A stretch of 64,000 nt of DNA from Oceanotoga teriensis. Lineage in GTDB: Bacteria > Thermotogota > Thermotogae > Petrotogales > Petrotogaceae. Of the stretch, positions 34,992 through 44,027 are shown one piece after another. The notes below the pieces were generated by a model that saw only the letters and a program-made list of their open reading frames with translations, was not told the origin of the DNA and searched no databases. Where the stretch lies: positions 80,862-144,861 of the forward strand of contig NZ_QGGI01000008.1 of NCBI RefSeq assembly GCF_003148465.1. The letters run 5' to 3'. The translations under genes were made by a program, and so were the position numbers. The stretch's first letter is position 1, and the number at the start of each line of letters is the position of its first letter.

Positions 34992-35371
34992 ACTTGCCTC
35001 CTACAAAAATCACATAAGTGAAAATTTTAACTATAAAACTATAAATACATAATTAGTTATTAATTGATTAACATTTTTACTTATCAACCGTTTAATTATA
35101 TTGAAACTAATTATATAATACCTTTAAAAAGTCAAATTTAGAATTTCTAATGGTAAATATTTTTTTAATATTCTTTACAATAAATTTTTTAATTATAATT
35201 TTGTTAAATATCTATAATTCAGATTTTATTATTTCTTTAGTTTAATTTTATCGAATTAATATGTAAAATTTTAAAACGATTATTTACAATCAAAACTATA
35301 TAAAGTACAAATTTTTAAAGAATTTCTGTTAATCTATATATAAATAAAAAAAATTTTGGTTGGTGATCTAA
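34992..35371. other. Divergent intergenic region, promoters expected, no gene seen
   Basis: These 380 bases separate divergent genes. On the minus strand TTGACT (near 35131) with a TATAAT-like block downstream could drive the reductase operon, but the spacing is poor. The inverted pair TTGAT/ATCAA near 35064-35088 might be an operator. Nothing else is supported. Confidence 0.35.
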
Positions 35372-37129
35372 TTGAAATTAGTGAGGTTTATTCAAAGAGA
35401 AATTATATTTAAAATATTTACTTTTGTGAGTATATCTTTTTTTGTTATTTTTTCTATAAATATATATGAAAATACTCAGCAAGAACAAGAAAAAATATCT
35501 ATAATAACTAAAATATTTAATGAAACACTTCACACTTTTGAAGATAATTTGGCGATGATAAATGAAGATTTCAACAATATTTTAAATGATTATTTTAATA
35601 TGTTAAGAACTGAAGATGAATTAAAAATGCCCCCAAAAACTTTTAAAAACTATATCTATTCTATAAATTATTATAAGACAACTAAAAAGGGGTATATAAT
35701 AGATTCTAATATTGAGGACTTAAAAGGTAATTATTATAAGAATAATTTTATATTTAATTCTGGAGATTTATTTTTCGATGAATCTCTTATAAGTGATTTT
35801 GTGCTTGATTTCAAAAATAATAATTTAAAAAAATTTTTCATAACAAAAAATGAAAATTATTTTATAATATTAGAATTAATAATATCAGAAAATTTCATAA
35901 ATAATATTTTTCAAAGAATTTCAACCTCTTTAATTTCAGATTCTGCAGATATTAAGTTCAGTAATTTATATATAATTGATTCTGATAAAAATATAAAGAT
36001 GATTCAATCTGATAATAATTTAAACAATGAGCCTACAGATTTTATAAGCACAATAATAGATGATATTTTTCATACAAAAGATGATCATATCACATATAAT
36101 AGTTTTTATAATAGAAAATTATATTATATATATAAGTTAAAAGATACTGGTTTTAAACCAATTAGATATGTATTAGAAATTTCTGTAGATAATATATATA
36201 CTTTAAAAAACATTTTATTTTCAATAGTATTTTTTATAGTTTTTATGATAGTATTTTTCGGCTTTATAAAAGCTATAAATAAAAAATCCAAAATACTTTT
36301 AGTTTCTCCTCTAGAAAAGATAATATCAAATTATAATCAATTCGATATTAATAATCCTGAAAAATCCGCTTTATTATCTATAAAAGATATGTATAAAATT
36401 GAAGAAATAAATATATTGAAGAATAAAACTTTGAATTTTCAGATTTCATTAAAAAATTATTTTAAAGATCTTAAAGAAAGTTATGATGAACTTGAAAATG
36501 CTTATGGAACAATAGAGGAAAAAAATCAAGAATTGAGAAAAGCTTATCTTAATTTTGCTCACAAACTCTCCATAATTGCAGAAGGTCATGATGAAAATAC
36601 TGGTCAACATGTTTATAGAGTTGGAGAAATTTCAGCTTTAATTGCCGATAAACTCGGTATGGATACGGGTTTTGTTGAAGATATTAAAAAATTTGCTCCT
36701 TTACATGATATAGGTAAAATATTTGTTCCAACTGAAATAATAAATAAAAAGGGTAGTCTTACAGAAAATGAGTGGAAAATCATGAAAAATCATACAATTA
36801 GTGCAAAGGAACTACTCGATGAAGAATTTTTTCATATGGCTCAAAATATAGCTTTATATCATCATGAAAAATGGGATGGTTCTGGTTATCCATATGGTAT
36901 TAAAGGAGATAATATTCCTTTAGAGGCTCAAATAGTTCAACTAGCTGATATTTTTGATGCTTTGAGATCTCCTCGTTCTTATAAAAAAGGATTTTCGCTT
37001 CAAGAAACTTATAAAATTATAGTTAAAGGTGATGATAGAGTTAAGCCTGAGCATTTCAATCCTATCATTTTAGAAGTTTTTAAAGAAAATTATGAAGAAA
37101 TTGATTATATTTTTAAAAAATTATCTTAA
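35372..37129 (+). CDS. Membrane HD-GYP protein (probable cyclic di-GMP phosphodiesterase)
   Basis: A 585-residue protein with a helix near residues 15-30, a roughly 270-residue outside sensor, a second helix (FSIVFFIVFMIVFFGF), a coiled coil and an HD-GYP domain. The metal-binding His-Asp is in FAPLHDIGKIFVP, followed by KNHTISAKELL, then YHHEKWDGSGYPYG (the GYP motif) and QIVQLADIFDALRS. This suggests hydrolysis of cyclic di-GMP. The start is TTG 35372 behind a GGTGATC site. It may tune motility or surface behaviour; it stands alone. Confidence 0.88.
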   Translation: MKLVRFIQREIIFKIFTFVSISFFVIFSINIYENTQQEQEKISIITKIFNETLHTFEDNLAMINEDFNNILNDYFNMLRTEDELKMPPKTFKNYIYSINYYKTTKKGYIIDSNIEDLKGNYYKNNFIFNSGDLFFDESLISDFVLDFKNNNLKKFFITKNENYFIILELIISENFINNIFQRISTSLISDSADIKFSNLYIIDSDKNIKMIQSDNNLNNEPTDFISTIIDDIFHTKDDHITYNSFYNRKLYYIYKLKDTGFKPIRYVLEISVDNIYTLKNILFSIVFFIVFMIVFFGFIKAINKKSKILLVSPLEKIISNYNQFDINNPEKSALLSIKDMYKIEEINILKNKTLNFQISLKNYFKDLKESYDELENAYGTIEEKNQELRKAYLNFAHKLSIIAEGHDENTGQHVYRVGEISALIADKLGMDTGFVEDIKKFAPLHDIGKIFVPTEIINKKGSLTENEWKIMKNHTISAKELLDEEFFHMAQNIALYHHEKWDGSGYPYGIKGDNIPLEAQIVQLADIFDALRSPRSYKKGFSLQETYKIIVKGDDRVKPEHFNPIILEVFKENYEEIDYIFKKLS

Positions 37130-37366
37130 ATTTATATATTTTTTTATTTCTTAACATAAAATGCTTGATTTTTATAATTTTTAATTATATAATTATAATA
37201 AAAGATTTATATTATGTAAAATATAAGTTCATACATTTATTTAAAAATACTAAAAACATTTCATTTTTATATTAAGATTTTAACTTTTTTATTTTATTGT
37301 ATATCTTTAAATATAAAAATGTATGATTCCTGCATTTTAACTTTTATAAAAAAAGGAGGAATCAAA

Positions 37367-38854
37367 ATGTTGGTAAATGAAAGTACTCAGTTAAAACTTA
37401 AAAAGAGTGTTAAGTATGACACTGGAAAAGAACCTTCCATAGCTATTTTTGAAAACTCTGTTGTTGAAGTACATAATTCATCGAATATGGAAGATTTATG
37501 GTATCATGTAGGGTTAATTTCTAATGATGAAGTTCATTGGGGAAAGAGTTATAAGTATGATACTGGTAAATATCCTAATGTGAGTATATTTAAAAATATT
37601 GTTGTAGAAGTTCATCAGTCTCAAAATAATAATAATTTGTGGTATCATGTGGGAATAATAGATATTTATTCAAAAGAAATATCTTGGGGTAAAAGTTATA
37701 ATTATGATACTGGTAAACATCCTTCTATATTTATTTATAACGATGTTGTTGTAGAAGTACACAATTCATCGAATATGGAAGATTTATGGTATCATGTAGG
37801 AACTGTTAATGTTAATAATAAAACTATTGATTGGGGTGAAAGTCATAAATATGATACTGGTAAATTGCCAAAAGTATCAATGAACTCTAATTTCATAGTT
37901 GAAGTTCATCAGTCTCAAAGTAGTGGGAATTTATGGTATCATATTGGAACTTTAAATAAATCTTCTAAAACAGTTGATTGGAGTAAGAGTTATAATTATG
38001 ATACTGGTTCAGAACCTGATATCTCTATTAATGAATTGAATTCTGTTGTGGAATTTCATAAATCAAATAATCATGATATTCTTTGGTATCATATTGGTAG
38101 TTTAGATGATTATTCAAAAGAAATCGATTTTGGTCCTTCATATAAGTTTGAAAATGGTGTAGATCCTTCTATATGTTGTAATAATGATTATATTGTGCAA
38201 ACTCATAAATCAGAAAATAATACAGGACTTTTTTATTCATGTACATTTTTTGCACTTTTGTCTTCTACCGTATTAGATTGTATTTTTGATGAAGTTACTT
38301 ATCCTGAATCTGGTGCAAATAAAGATTTAGTTGGCACACAAACTATTAAAAACCCTACTAATACTCAAATAACTCATCATATAGAAAAAAAGATTTCTCT
38401 TTCTAATACTTTTGAATTTACATTGACAGAAACTCTTCATACTGGCATGACAAGTACTTTTAAAGCAAGTATTCCACTTCTTGGATCTACAGAATCAACG
38501 TTATCTATTGATTTAACATTAGAAAGTCAACAGAAATGGTCTAAAACAGTAACTGAAGAATATTTGTTCAGTCAAGATATAACTGTGAATCCTGAAACAT
38601 CCATACAAGCATTTTGGTATATCGATATAATCGATGATTTTAAAATACCTTTTTATCTTTTAACAAAAGTAACTGGTTATCAAGGAACAAAACAATTAAG
38701 CACAGAAGAATTGATTGATATACTTAAGAACAGCGGTTCTACTGCTGAAATAGATTCAGGCCATAAGGAAAAAAATGCTGTTTTTGTTAGATTAAAAGGT
38801 GATTTTGTTGGTTCTTATGGTTTAAATACATATACTGAAATAAAAGATATTTAA
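37367..38854 (+). CDS. Aerolysin-like beta-pore-forming protein with N-terminal propeller-like repeats
   Basis: A 495-residue protein behind AAAGGAGG, without a signal peptide. Residues 12-300 hold five repeats and a degenerate sixth of 48-50 residues, each with a YDTG box, then VVEVH, then LWYHVG and a WGKS turn, probably a beta-propeller. Residues about 315-495 look like an aerolysin/ETX-MTX2 module: a CIFDEVTYP entry, alternating Ser/Thr-rich strands (LSNTFEFTLTETLHTGMTST), a short amphipathic ASIPLLGS insertion and return strands (KWSKTVTEEYLF). The likely role is binding a surface sugar or protein and forming pores. An upstream ATG at 37319 lacks a ribosome site. Confidence 0.7.
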   Translation: MLVNESTQLKLKKSVKYDTGKEPSIAIFENSVVEVHNSSNMEDLWYHVGLISNDEVHWGKSYKYDTGKYPNVSIFKNIVVEVHQSQNNNNLWYHVGIIDIYSKEISWGKSYNYDTGKHPSIFIYNDVVVEVHNSSNMEDLWYHVGTVNVNNKTIDWGESHKYDTGKLPKVSMNSNFIVEVHQSQSSGNLWYHIGTLNKSSKTVDWSKSYNYDTGSEPDISINELNSVVEFHKSNNHDILWYHIGSLDDYSKEIDFGPSYKFENGVDPSICCNNDYIVQTHKSENNTGLFYSCTFFALLSSTVLDCIFDEVTYPESGANKDLVGTQTIKNPTNTQITHHIEKKISLSNTFEFTLTETLHTGMTSTFKASIPLLGSTESTLSIDLTLESQQKWSKTVTEEYLFSQDITVNPETSIQAFWYIDIIDDFKIPFYLLTKVTGYQGTKQLSTEELIDILKNSGSTAEIDSGHKEKNAVFVRLKGDFVGSYGLNTYTEIKDI

Positions 38855-38860
38855 ATTTAA

Positions 38861-38892
38861 AGGAGTGAGCTTATACAGCTTCACTCCTTTTT
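38861..38892. terminator. Bidirectional terminator
   Basis: AAAGGAGTGA pairs with TCACTCCTTT around a loop of about 12 bases, with T-runs on both strands. It separates the aerolysin-like gene from the convergent MarR gene. Confidence 0.8.
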
Positions 38893-39340
38893 AATAATGA
38901 TTTTCAAGCATTTTTCCTGCTTTTTTTAGGAATTGTTCTATAATTTTTATTTGGTCATCATCGAGTTCATTTAAGTAATCATAAACTTCTTTATCATTTT
39001 CAAGATGATATTTTTGATGGTTTACATATGCAAGATTTCCTTTTTTCGTAAGGAAAAGACGTAATTTTTTTTTATTTTCTTCATCTTCCTCCTTGATTAT
39101 AAATCCATCTTTCTCAAGTTTCAAAAGTGTTTTTGATACTACAGCTCTTGTAACTTTGAGATATCTCGCAACTTGTGAAATATACATTCCTGGATTTTCA
39201 CCTATAACTTTTATTAGATGTATTTCTCCTCTGTAAAATTTCATATCATCGCCGAAGTCTAAGATTTTTTTCTTACCATTAGCGGCATTTTCTACTAATT
39301 TCATGAATAAACTCATAGTTTCAAATATTTTTTTTCTCAT
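38891..39340 (-). CDS. MarR-family transcriptional regulator
   Basis: A 149-residue winged-helix protein: VIGENPGMYISQVARYLKVT, then RAVVSKTLLKLEKDGFIIKE is the DNA-binding part, followed by the wing and two dimerisation helices. ATG 39340 has no ribosome site, but a promoter ends 6 bases before it, so the mRNA is probably leaderless. It follows the FecBCD/O-methyltransferase operon and may regulate it. The ligand is unknown. Confidence 0.85.
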   Translation of the reverse strand: MRKKIFETMSLFMKLVENAANGKKKILDFGDDMKFYRGEIHLIKVIGENPGMYISQVARYLKVTRAVVSKTLLKLEKDGFIIKEEDEENKKKLRLFLTKKGNLAYVNHQKYHLENDKEVYDYLNELDDDQIKIIEQFLKKAGKMLENHY

Positions 39341-39346
39341 ATTTTT

Positions 39347-39374
39347 ATTATATAATAAAATAAAATTTTTTCAA
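39347..39374 (-). promoter_or_regulatory. Promoter giving a predicted leaderless MarR mRNA
   Basis: On the minus strand -35 TTGAAA (39369-39374), a 16-base spacer and -10 TATAAT (39347-39352). Only 6 bases separate the -10 from ATG 39340, so transcription should start at or next to the start codon. Confidence 0.55.
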
Positions 39375-39377
39375 TAT

Positions 39378-40361
39378 TTAATCTTTGTGTATCAGATAAG
39401 AGTTTAAGAATCCCTCTTTTTCATCGAGTTTTTCTATTTTATTAAATCCAGCTTCAAAAAAACTATCTATAATTTTTCTTTCACAAGTTAATATATCAAG
39501 GCCATTTATTTGACCAGATAACCAACCAATTATCGCTGGTTCTGGCTTTGTATAGTTTTCATTCACACCATGAGTTACAAGATAAACATATGATTTTTTA
39601 TTCATAGAATTATATATTTTGTCTGATAAGCTTTGAATATTTTCACCTGCAAAGTCCATTATTCCCGAAGCTATTATAAAATCATAGTTTTTCCCTATTT
39701 CATCTGAATTAAAATCACCCTCTAGAATATGAGTCCTTTTTTTTAAATCTGAATCATTTTCATTTTTTATTATTTCTTTTGCAATTGGAGTTACATTATC
39801 CCTTTCAAATATAAAAGCTTGAGAATTTTTATATTTTTTTGCGATCTCTATTGCAAATGTTCCCGATCCTCCACCGAGATCTAAAACTTTGAATTTTTGA
39901 TCTTTATTAAAAATTTTTCCTATTAAATTTAAAATATTTTGAACTTTTCCAAAAAACATTTCTTTTCTTGTAACTTTAGCTAGTTCATAAAAATCATACA
40001 TATCACAACCATCATTTATTTTTTTGTATTCTTTTTTTAAAAGTTTTTTATCTAATGATTCTAATGATGACATTTGTTCTCTAAATAATATATAGTCTCC
40101 CATATAATCTTTTTTTGATTTATTTAAATATTTATCCGATTTATATGTATTTTTATATTTATTATTTTTTTTAATTATAAATTCACTCGAGGAAAGGGCA
40201 TTTAAAAAGAATTTTGTGTTTCTTCTATCTAAAGATAATTTATCTGCTATATAATCTGAATCTACTTCATCTTCTAAATGAGAAAAAATGTCTAATTTTA
40301 AAGCTGTTATGAAAATCTTGCTTCTATTATAATCTAAAATTAATTTCATATATTCTTTCAT
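39378..40361 (-). CDS. O-methyltransferase-type SAM enzyme with winged-helix dimerisation domain
   Basis: A 327-residue protein. Residues 1-85 form a helical, winged-helix-like dimerisation domain (LDYNRSKIFITALKLDIFSH, DYIADKLSLDRRNTKFFLNA). The catalytic domain has VLDLGGGSGTFAIEIAKKY near residue 160, then HILEGDFNSDEIGKNYDFII. This is the layout of plant/bacterial O-methyltransferases (Methyltransf_2). It follows the importer ATPase by 4 bases behind GGAGG, so it is part of the FecBCD operon. It could modify the imported metal chelator or tetrapyrrole. The substrate is not readable. Confidence 0.82.
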   Translation of the reverse strand: MKEYMKLILDYNRSKIFITALKLDIFSHLEDEVDSDYIADKLSLDRRNTKFFLNALSSSEFIIKKNNKYKNTYKSDKYLNKSKKDYMGDYILFREQMSSLESLDKKLLKKEYKKINDGCDMYDFYELAKVTRKEMFFGKVQNILNLIGKIFNKDQKFKVLDLGGGSGTFAIEIAKKYKNSQAFIFERDNVTPIAKEIIKNENDSDLKKRTHILEGDFNSDEIGKNYDFIIASGIMDFAGENIQSLSDKIYNSMNKKSYVYLVTHGVNENYTKPEPAIIGWLSGQINGLDILTCERKIIDSFFEAGFNKIEKLDEKEGFLNSYLIHKD

Positions 40362-40365
40362 ATCT

Positions 40366-41130
40366 TTAAACCTCCAAAAATATTTTATCTTTTATTTTTT
40401 TAAAATAATCTTTTGATAATTCAAAAACATCTGTTATATTATCTATATTTAAAACTTCATTTGTTTTTCCATAATAATAACTTAAATCTTTTTTCATTAG
40501 AATAGAAAGATCACTATATTTTATTACATTGATGGGATTATGAGTGTTTATTATACAGCTCACTTTTTTATTTTTTATCAATTTATTTAAAATCTTAAAT
40601 ATTTTATCTTGATTAGATATATCAAGGTTGAGTTCTGGTTCATCTATTATCATCATTTCTGGATTAGAAACCATAGCTCTGGCTATTAATACCATCTGTT
40701 TTTCTCCACCACTTAAATTATTCATAGATTTATTTTTTATTTTTTCCAAATTAAATAGTTCTATTATCTTCTCCACTTCATAATGATCATTTTTTTCAGG
40801 CATTTTCATAAACCCTATATAAGGATTTCTACCAAGCATTATCATAGATTTTACATCATATGAGAAATTAAACTCTTTTATTTGAGGTACATAGCTAATC
40901 TTTTTCCAAAATATTTTTTTGTTTATATCTTTGTATAATTTATTATCAAAAAAAATATTTCCTTGATTTAATTGACTAAAACCCAACAAACATTTTATAA
41001 GTGTTGTTTTTCCAACTCCATTTGGTCCGAGTATGGTTAACATTTCACCTTCATTTAATTCAAAATTTATATTATTAAATATACATCTTTTCCCGTAAAA
41101 AAATGTAGCTTTTTTAACTTTTATGTTCAT
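40366..41130 (-). CDS. FecE/BtuD-type importer ATPase
   Basis: A 254-residue ABC ATPase with Walker A GPNGVGKTT, Q-loop YVPQIKEFNF, signature LSGGEKQMVLIARAM, Walker B MMIIDEPELNLDIS and switch His NTHNPINV. It energises type II importers for iron-siderophores, haem or cobalamin. It overlaps the permease gene by 4 bases and precedes the O-methyltransferase by 4. The substrate of this importer is unknown. Confidence 0.88.
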   Translation of the reverse strand: MNIKVKKATFFYGKRCIFNNINFELNEGEMLTILGPNGVGKTTLIKCLLGFSQLNQGNIFFDNKLYKDINKKIFWKKISYVPQIKEFNFSYDVKSMIMLGRNPYIGFMKMPEKNDHYEVEKIIELFNLEKIKNKSMNNLSGGEKQMVLIARAMVSNPEMMIIDEPELNLDISNQDKIFKILNKLIKNKKVSCIINTHNPINVIKYSDLSILMKKDLSYYYGKTNEVLNIDNITDVFELSKDYFKKIKDKIFLEV

Positions 41131-42131
41131 AAGTTAATCATTCCTTTTTTCTTTATAAAAAATCCAAGTAAAGGAGCACCTATTATTGCCGTCATTATTG
41201 AGAGTGGAATTTCTGATCCCGTTATAGATCTACTTAAATTATCTATTATTAATAAATAAAATCCTCCAAAAAAAATAGTTCCTGGTATTAAATTAATATG
41301 ATCTGTCCCATAAAACAATCTTACAAAATGCGGTGTAACCAATCCTATCCATCCTATAATGCCACATATAGAAACTGTTATAGCGGATAATATAGTTACA
41401 AGAAATAAGATAATGATTTTATATATTTTTACATTAAATCCAAGTGATTCAGCTTCTTCATCAGATAGGGATAATATATTTAATTTCCATCTGAGCATAA
41501 AAATTAATATTATACATAGAATAATTGGGAAAAAAACAGTTTTTAAATCTTTCATTCTAACTGCTGATAAACTCCCCATAAGCCAATATATTATTGAAGG
41601 CAGTTCAGATTCAACATCTGCATTAAACTGTATTATCGTTAAAAAAGATGTAAAAAGAGAATCTACTATAATTCCAGATAAGATCAATGATAGTATTGTA
41701 GTTTTTCCATTCTTCTTAGCAAATAAATAAGTTAGAAAAACTGCAAATATTCCAAATAAAAATGAAGTTATATAAACCATAATATAATTTTTAAAAAACA
41801 TTATTCCAAAAGCTACTCCAAATGCTGCACCTGAAGATACTCCAAGTATTTTAGGACTTGTAAGTGGATTTTTAAAAACAGCTTGTATACATGTACCTGA
41901 AACTGCAAGACTGCTACCAACCAACAAAGCCATCAATATTCTAGGAAGTCTTATTTCGAGTATTATAAACATTGCATTTGTCATTTTTATATTCTTATTG
42001 AAAATATACATAAAACTATCTTTTATATCTAAAAAACTTATATTATATCTACCTATCATTAAAGATATGATTATTAAAAAAACTAAACTAATAAAAGATA
42101 ATATATAAAATTTTAAATTAATTTTGAACAT
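41127..42131 (-). CDS. FecCD-type importer permease
   Basis: A 334-residue membrane protein with about ten helices and the family marks EIRLPRILMALLVGSSLAVS, GTCIQAVFKNPLTSPKILGV, then GASGA-like GVSSGAAFGVA, and C-terminal GWIGLVTPHFVRLFYGTDH. It moves metal chelates or tetrapyrroles through the membrane. It lies 3 bases after the binding-protein gene and overlaps the ATPase gene. Confidence 0.9.
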   Translation of the reverse strand: MFKINLKFYILSFISLVFLIIISLMIGRYNISFLDIKDSFMYIFNKNIKMTNAMFIILEIRLPRILMALLVGSSLAVSGTCIQAVFKNPLTSPKILGVSSGAAFGVAFGIMFFKNYIMVYITSFLFGIFAVFLTYLFAKKNGKTTILSLILSGIIVDSLFTSFLTIIQFNADVESELPSIIYWLMGSLSAVRMKDLKTVFFPIILCIILIFMLRWKLNILSLSDEEAESLGFNVKIYKIIILFLVTILSAITVSICGIIGWIGLVTPHFVRLFYGTDHINLIPGTIFFGGFYLLIIDNLSRSITGSEIPLSIMTAIIGAPLLGFFIKKKGMINL

Positions 42132-42134
42132 TTA

Positions 42135-43163
42135 CTACTTACCTTCTTTTGGATTCAATATTGAATCGATATCCTTTTCATCAAGTTTTATATCATAATT
42201 TTTTTCATAATATCTTTTAATTTCTTCATAAAAAGATTTTTGATCATTCCTCATAAGTGATATCAACCAACTATACATCAATGGACTATCTGGATTAGGT
42301 ACATTCCAATTAAAATAACCTTTTGGAATATTATATACTTCTTTATTTTTAATTGCTTTTAATCTTTCCCATTCTTTTCCCATATTCCCATTTAAATATT
42401 CTTCAGCTTTAGGCCCCATAAAAATCAAAATTTTATCTGGTTGCCAATTATAAATTTCTTCTATATTCACTTCTTGCCAACCTTGCCATCCACCTCTATT
42501 ACCTGCAACATTTTCCATCCCAGCATAATTCAACCAATAATCTTCATAGGAATTAGAAGCTGAAATAGTTATTTTATTATTAACATTATTTATTATTACG
42601 AGAACTTTTGTTTTATTCTTCTTTTCAGTTTCAATCTTTTTAATTTTTTTAAGCTCTTCCATTATAAAAGATGATTTTTTTAAATCAAAAATTTCATTCA
42701 ATAAATCTGTCCATTTATTTAATGTATAAATAGGATCATTATTTTCAGGTATTAAAAAATCTACAATTGGAATATTTAATCCATCAAGATTTTTTTTCTG
42801 TTGAACACCATAACAAAATATTATATCTGGATTTAAAGCTAAAACACTTTCAACATTAACATTGAATCCTTTTACAAATGTTGTATTCATTTTTTTTATT
42901 TTTGGATATCTTTTGATTAAAATTTCTTCATTTGCATTTTTTAATCCTAAAGGGTGTACAGCAACAACTTTTTCATAGTCATCTACCATAGAAAGAATCA
43001 TTGGAAATATAGGTGGAGAAACTACTACTATTCTTTTTATATCTTTTGATTCCGGAATTTTCACCTTATTACCACTACAATCAATTATTTGTTTACCAGA
43101 ATTAGAAGCAAAACCCATTACAAATAAAATTAAAAAAATCATACATAAATAAATTTTTTTCAT
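42135..43163 (-). CDS. Periplasmic substrate-binding protein (FecB/BtuF fold)
   Basis: A 342-residue secreted protein. The signal peptide (MKKIYLCMIFLILFVMGFAS) is non-lipidated, which fits a diderm host. The mature part shows class III binding-protein features: IIDCSGNKVKIPESKDIKRI, then ALNPDIIFCYG and GRGG-like NRGGWQGWQEV. It would deliver an iron chelate, haem or corrinoid to the FecCD/FecE pair. ATG 43163 sits behind GGAGGG. A perfect palindrome is just upstream. Confidence 0.82.
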   Translation of the reverse strand: MKKIYLCMIFLILFVMGFASNSGKQIIDCSGNKVKIPESKDIKRIVVVSPPIFPMILSMVDDYEKVVAVHPLGLKNANEEILIKRYPKIKKMNTTFVKGFNVNVESVLALNPDIIFCYGVQQKKNLDGLNIPIVDFLIPENNDPIYTLNKWTDLLNEIFDLKKSSFIMEELKKIKKIETEKKNKTKVLVIINNVNNKITISASNSYEDYWLNYAGMENVAGNRGGWQGWQEVNIEEIYNWQPDKILIFMGPKAEEYLNGNMGKEWERLKAIKNKEVYNIPKGYFNWNVPNPDSPLMYSWLISLMRNDQKSFYEEIKRYYEKNYDIKLDEKDIDSILNPKEGK

Positions 43164-43176
43164 ATTTCCCTCCTTT

Positions 43177-43195
43177 TTGTATGCCAAGCATACAA
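43177..43195 (-). promoter_or_regulatory. Palindromic operator candidate before the FecBCD operon
   Basis: TTGTATGCCAAGCATACAA has perfect 8-base arms around CAA. It sits 13 bases upstream of the binding-protein start, where a repressor could block transcription or the hairpin could affect translation. The MarR protein at the operon end is one candidate binder; a metal repressor elsewhere is another. Confidence 0.5.
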
Positions 43196-43208
43196 TATAA
43201 ATAAAAAA

Positions 43209-43240
43209 TAAAGGTGATATTTCATATCACCTTTAAAATT
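43209..43240 (-). terminator. Terminator after the GyrI-like gene
   Basis: AAAGGTGATAT pairs with ATATCACCTTT around TTC, and on the minus strand TATTTTTTATTT follows. Confidence 0.75.
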
Positions 43241-43272
43241 TTATCATATTTAAAAAAGTTTGTAAAGCCTAA

Positions 43273-43770
43273 TTATTTTACGGGAATATATATATCCATA
43301 TAATGAATTCCATCGATATCAAATTCTTCTTCAAAAGCTATTCTGTTTTCCCAAGTTAGAGTTTTATATTCTCCAGAATTTACAAAATTAAATAATCTAT
43401 GATACCCTTCTGGAATATTTTTAAATGAATTGCTATGAGGGTCAGTTACTCTAAGGGTTGCGTAAGTATCTTGTTCTATATAATCTAATTGTGCTCCATT
43501 TATTTTAGGTTCAAAATTTTCTGGTATAGAATAGGCAAAAACATATCCTCTCAATCCAAATTTTTCTGATTGTTCTTTGGTTACAAAAGGAAAATCCCAG
43601 CCTATTTTTCTCGGAGAAAAATCTTTTATATCTAATAATCCGCTTTCTTTAGCCCATTTATTCATATAATTCATAACATCTCTCTCAGGATTTGGACTTA
43701 TTATAACATACCTTGCAACCTTCATCTTTGGAATAGTAACTATTTTAATTTCGCTATAAATATCCCCCAT
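43273..43770 (-). CDS. GyrI-like / effector-binding-domain protein
   Basis: A 165-residue protein with the GyrI-like (SOUL-like) effector-binding fold: IKIVTIPKMKVARYVIISPN at the start, FGLRGYVFAYSIPEN in the middle, DTYATLRVTD and the ending HYMDIYIPVK. These domains bind amphipathic small molecules and often occur alone or fused to regulators. Start behind GGGAGG. It is transcribed alone. No DNA-binding part is present. Confidence 0.72.
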   Translation of the reverse strand: MGDIYSEIKIVTIPKMKVARYVIISPNPERDVMNYMNKWAKESGLLDIKDFSPRKIGWDFPFVTKEQSEKFGLRGYVFAYSIPENFEPKINGAQLDYIEQDTYATLRVTDPHSNSFKNIPEGYHRLFNFVNSGEYKTLTWENRIAFEEEFDIDGIHYMDIYIPVK

Positions 43771-43849
43771 TTTTTAATACCTCCCGATATTGTTATATAT
43801 CTTTTTTGTTATACCTTTATATACATTAATTATATACTTTTTTTAAATT

Positions 43850-44027
43850 TTATTCAATATTATTAATAATTATCGAACAAAGTATAAATCTTTTTGAGTT
43901 TAGTATCAATTCTAAAGTTTTTTGATCAGATATGAGGGTATTTATATATCCTCCTCTTAACATTGCAAGTAAGGCAAGAGCTTTTTCTTCTCCTCCAGCA
44001 ACAAGTATTATATTTGAAAATTTATTT
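43850..44027 (-). pseudogene. C-terminal remnant of a SorC/DeoR-type sugar regulator
   Basis: Directly after the stop of the zinc-ribbon gene a frame of about 58 codons reads [19 protein letters not shown], then [19 protein letters not shown] and a stop. This is the conserved end of SorC-family sugar-binding regulators (GG-x-x-K then G-Y-I-N-T-L-I-x-D). No start codon or DNA-binding part precedes it, so an old deletion or rearrangement joined it to the neighbouring gene. Confidence 0.7.
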
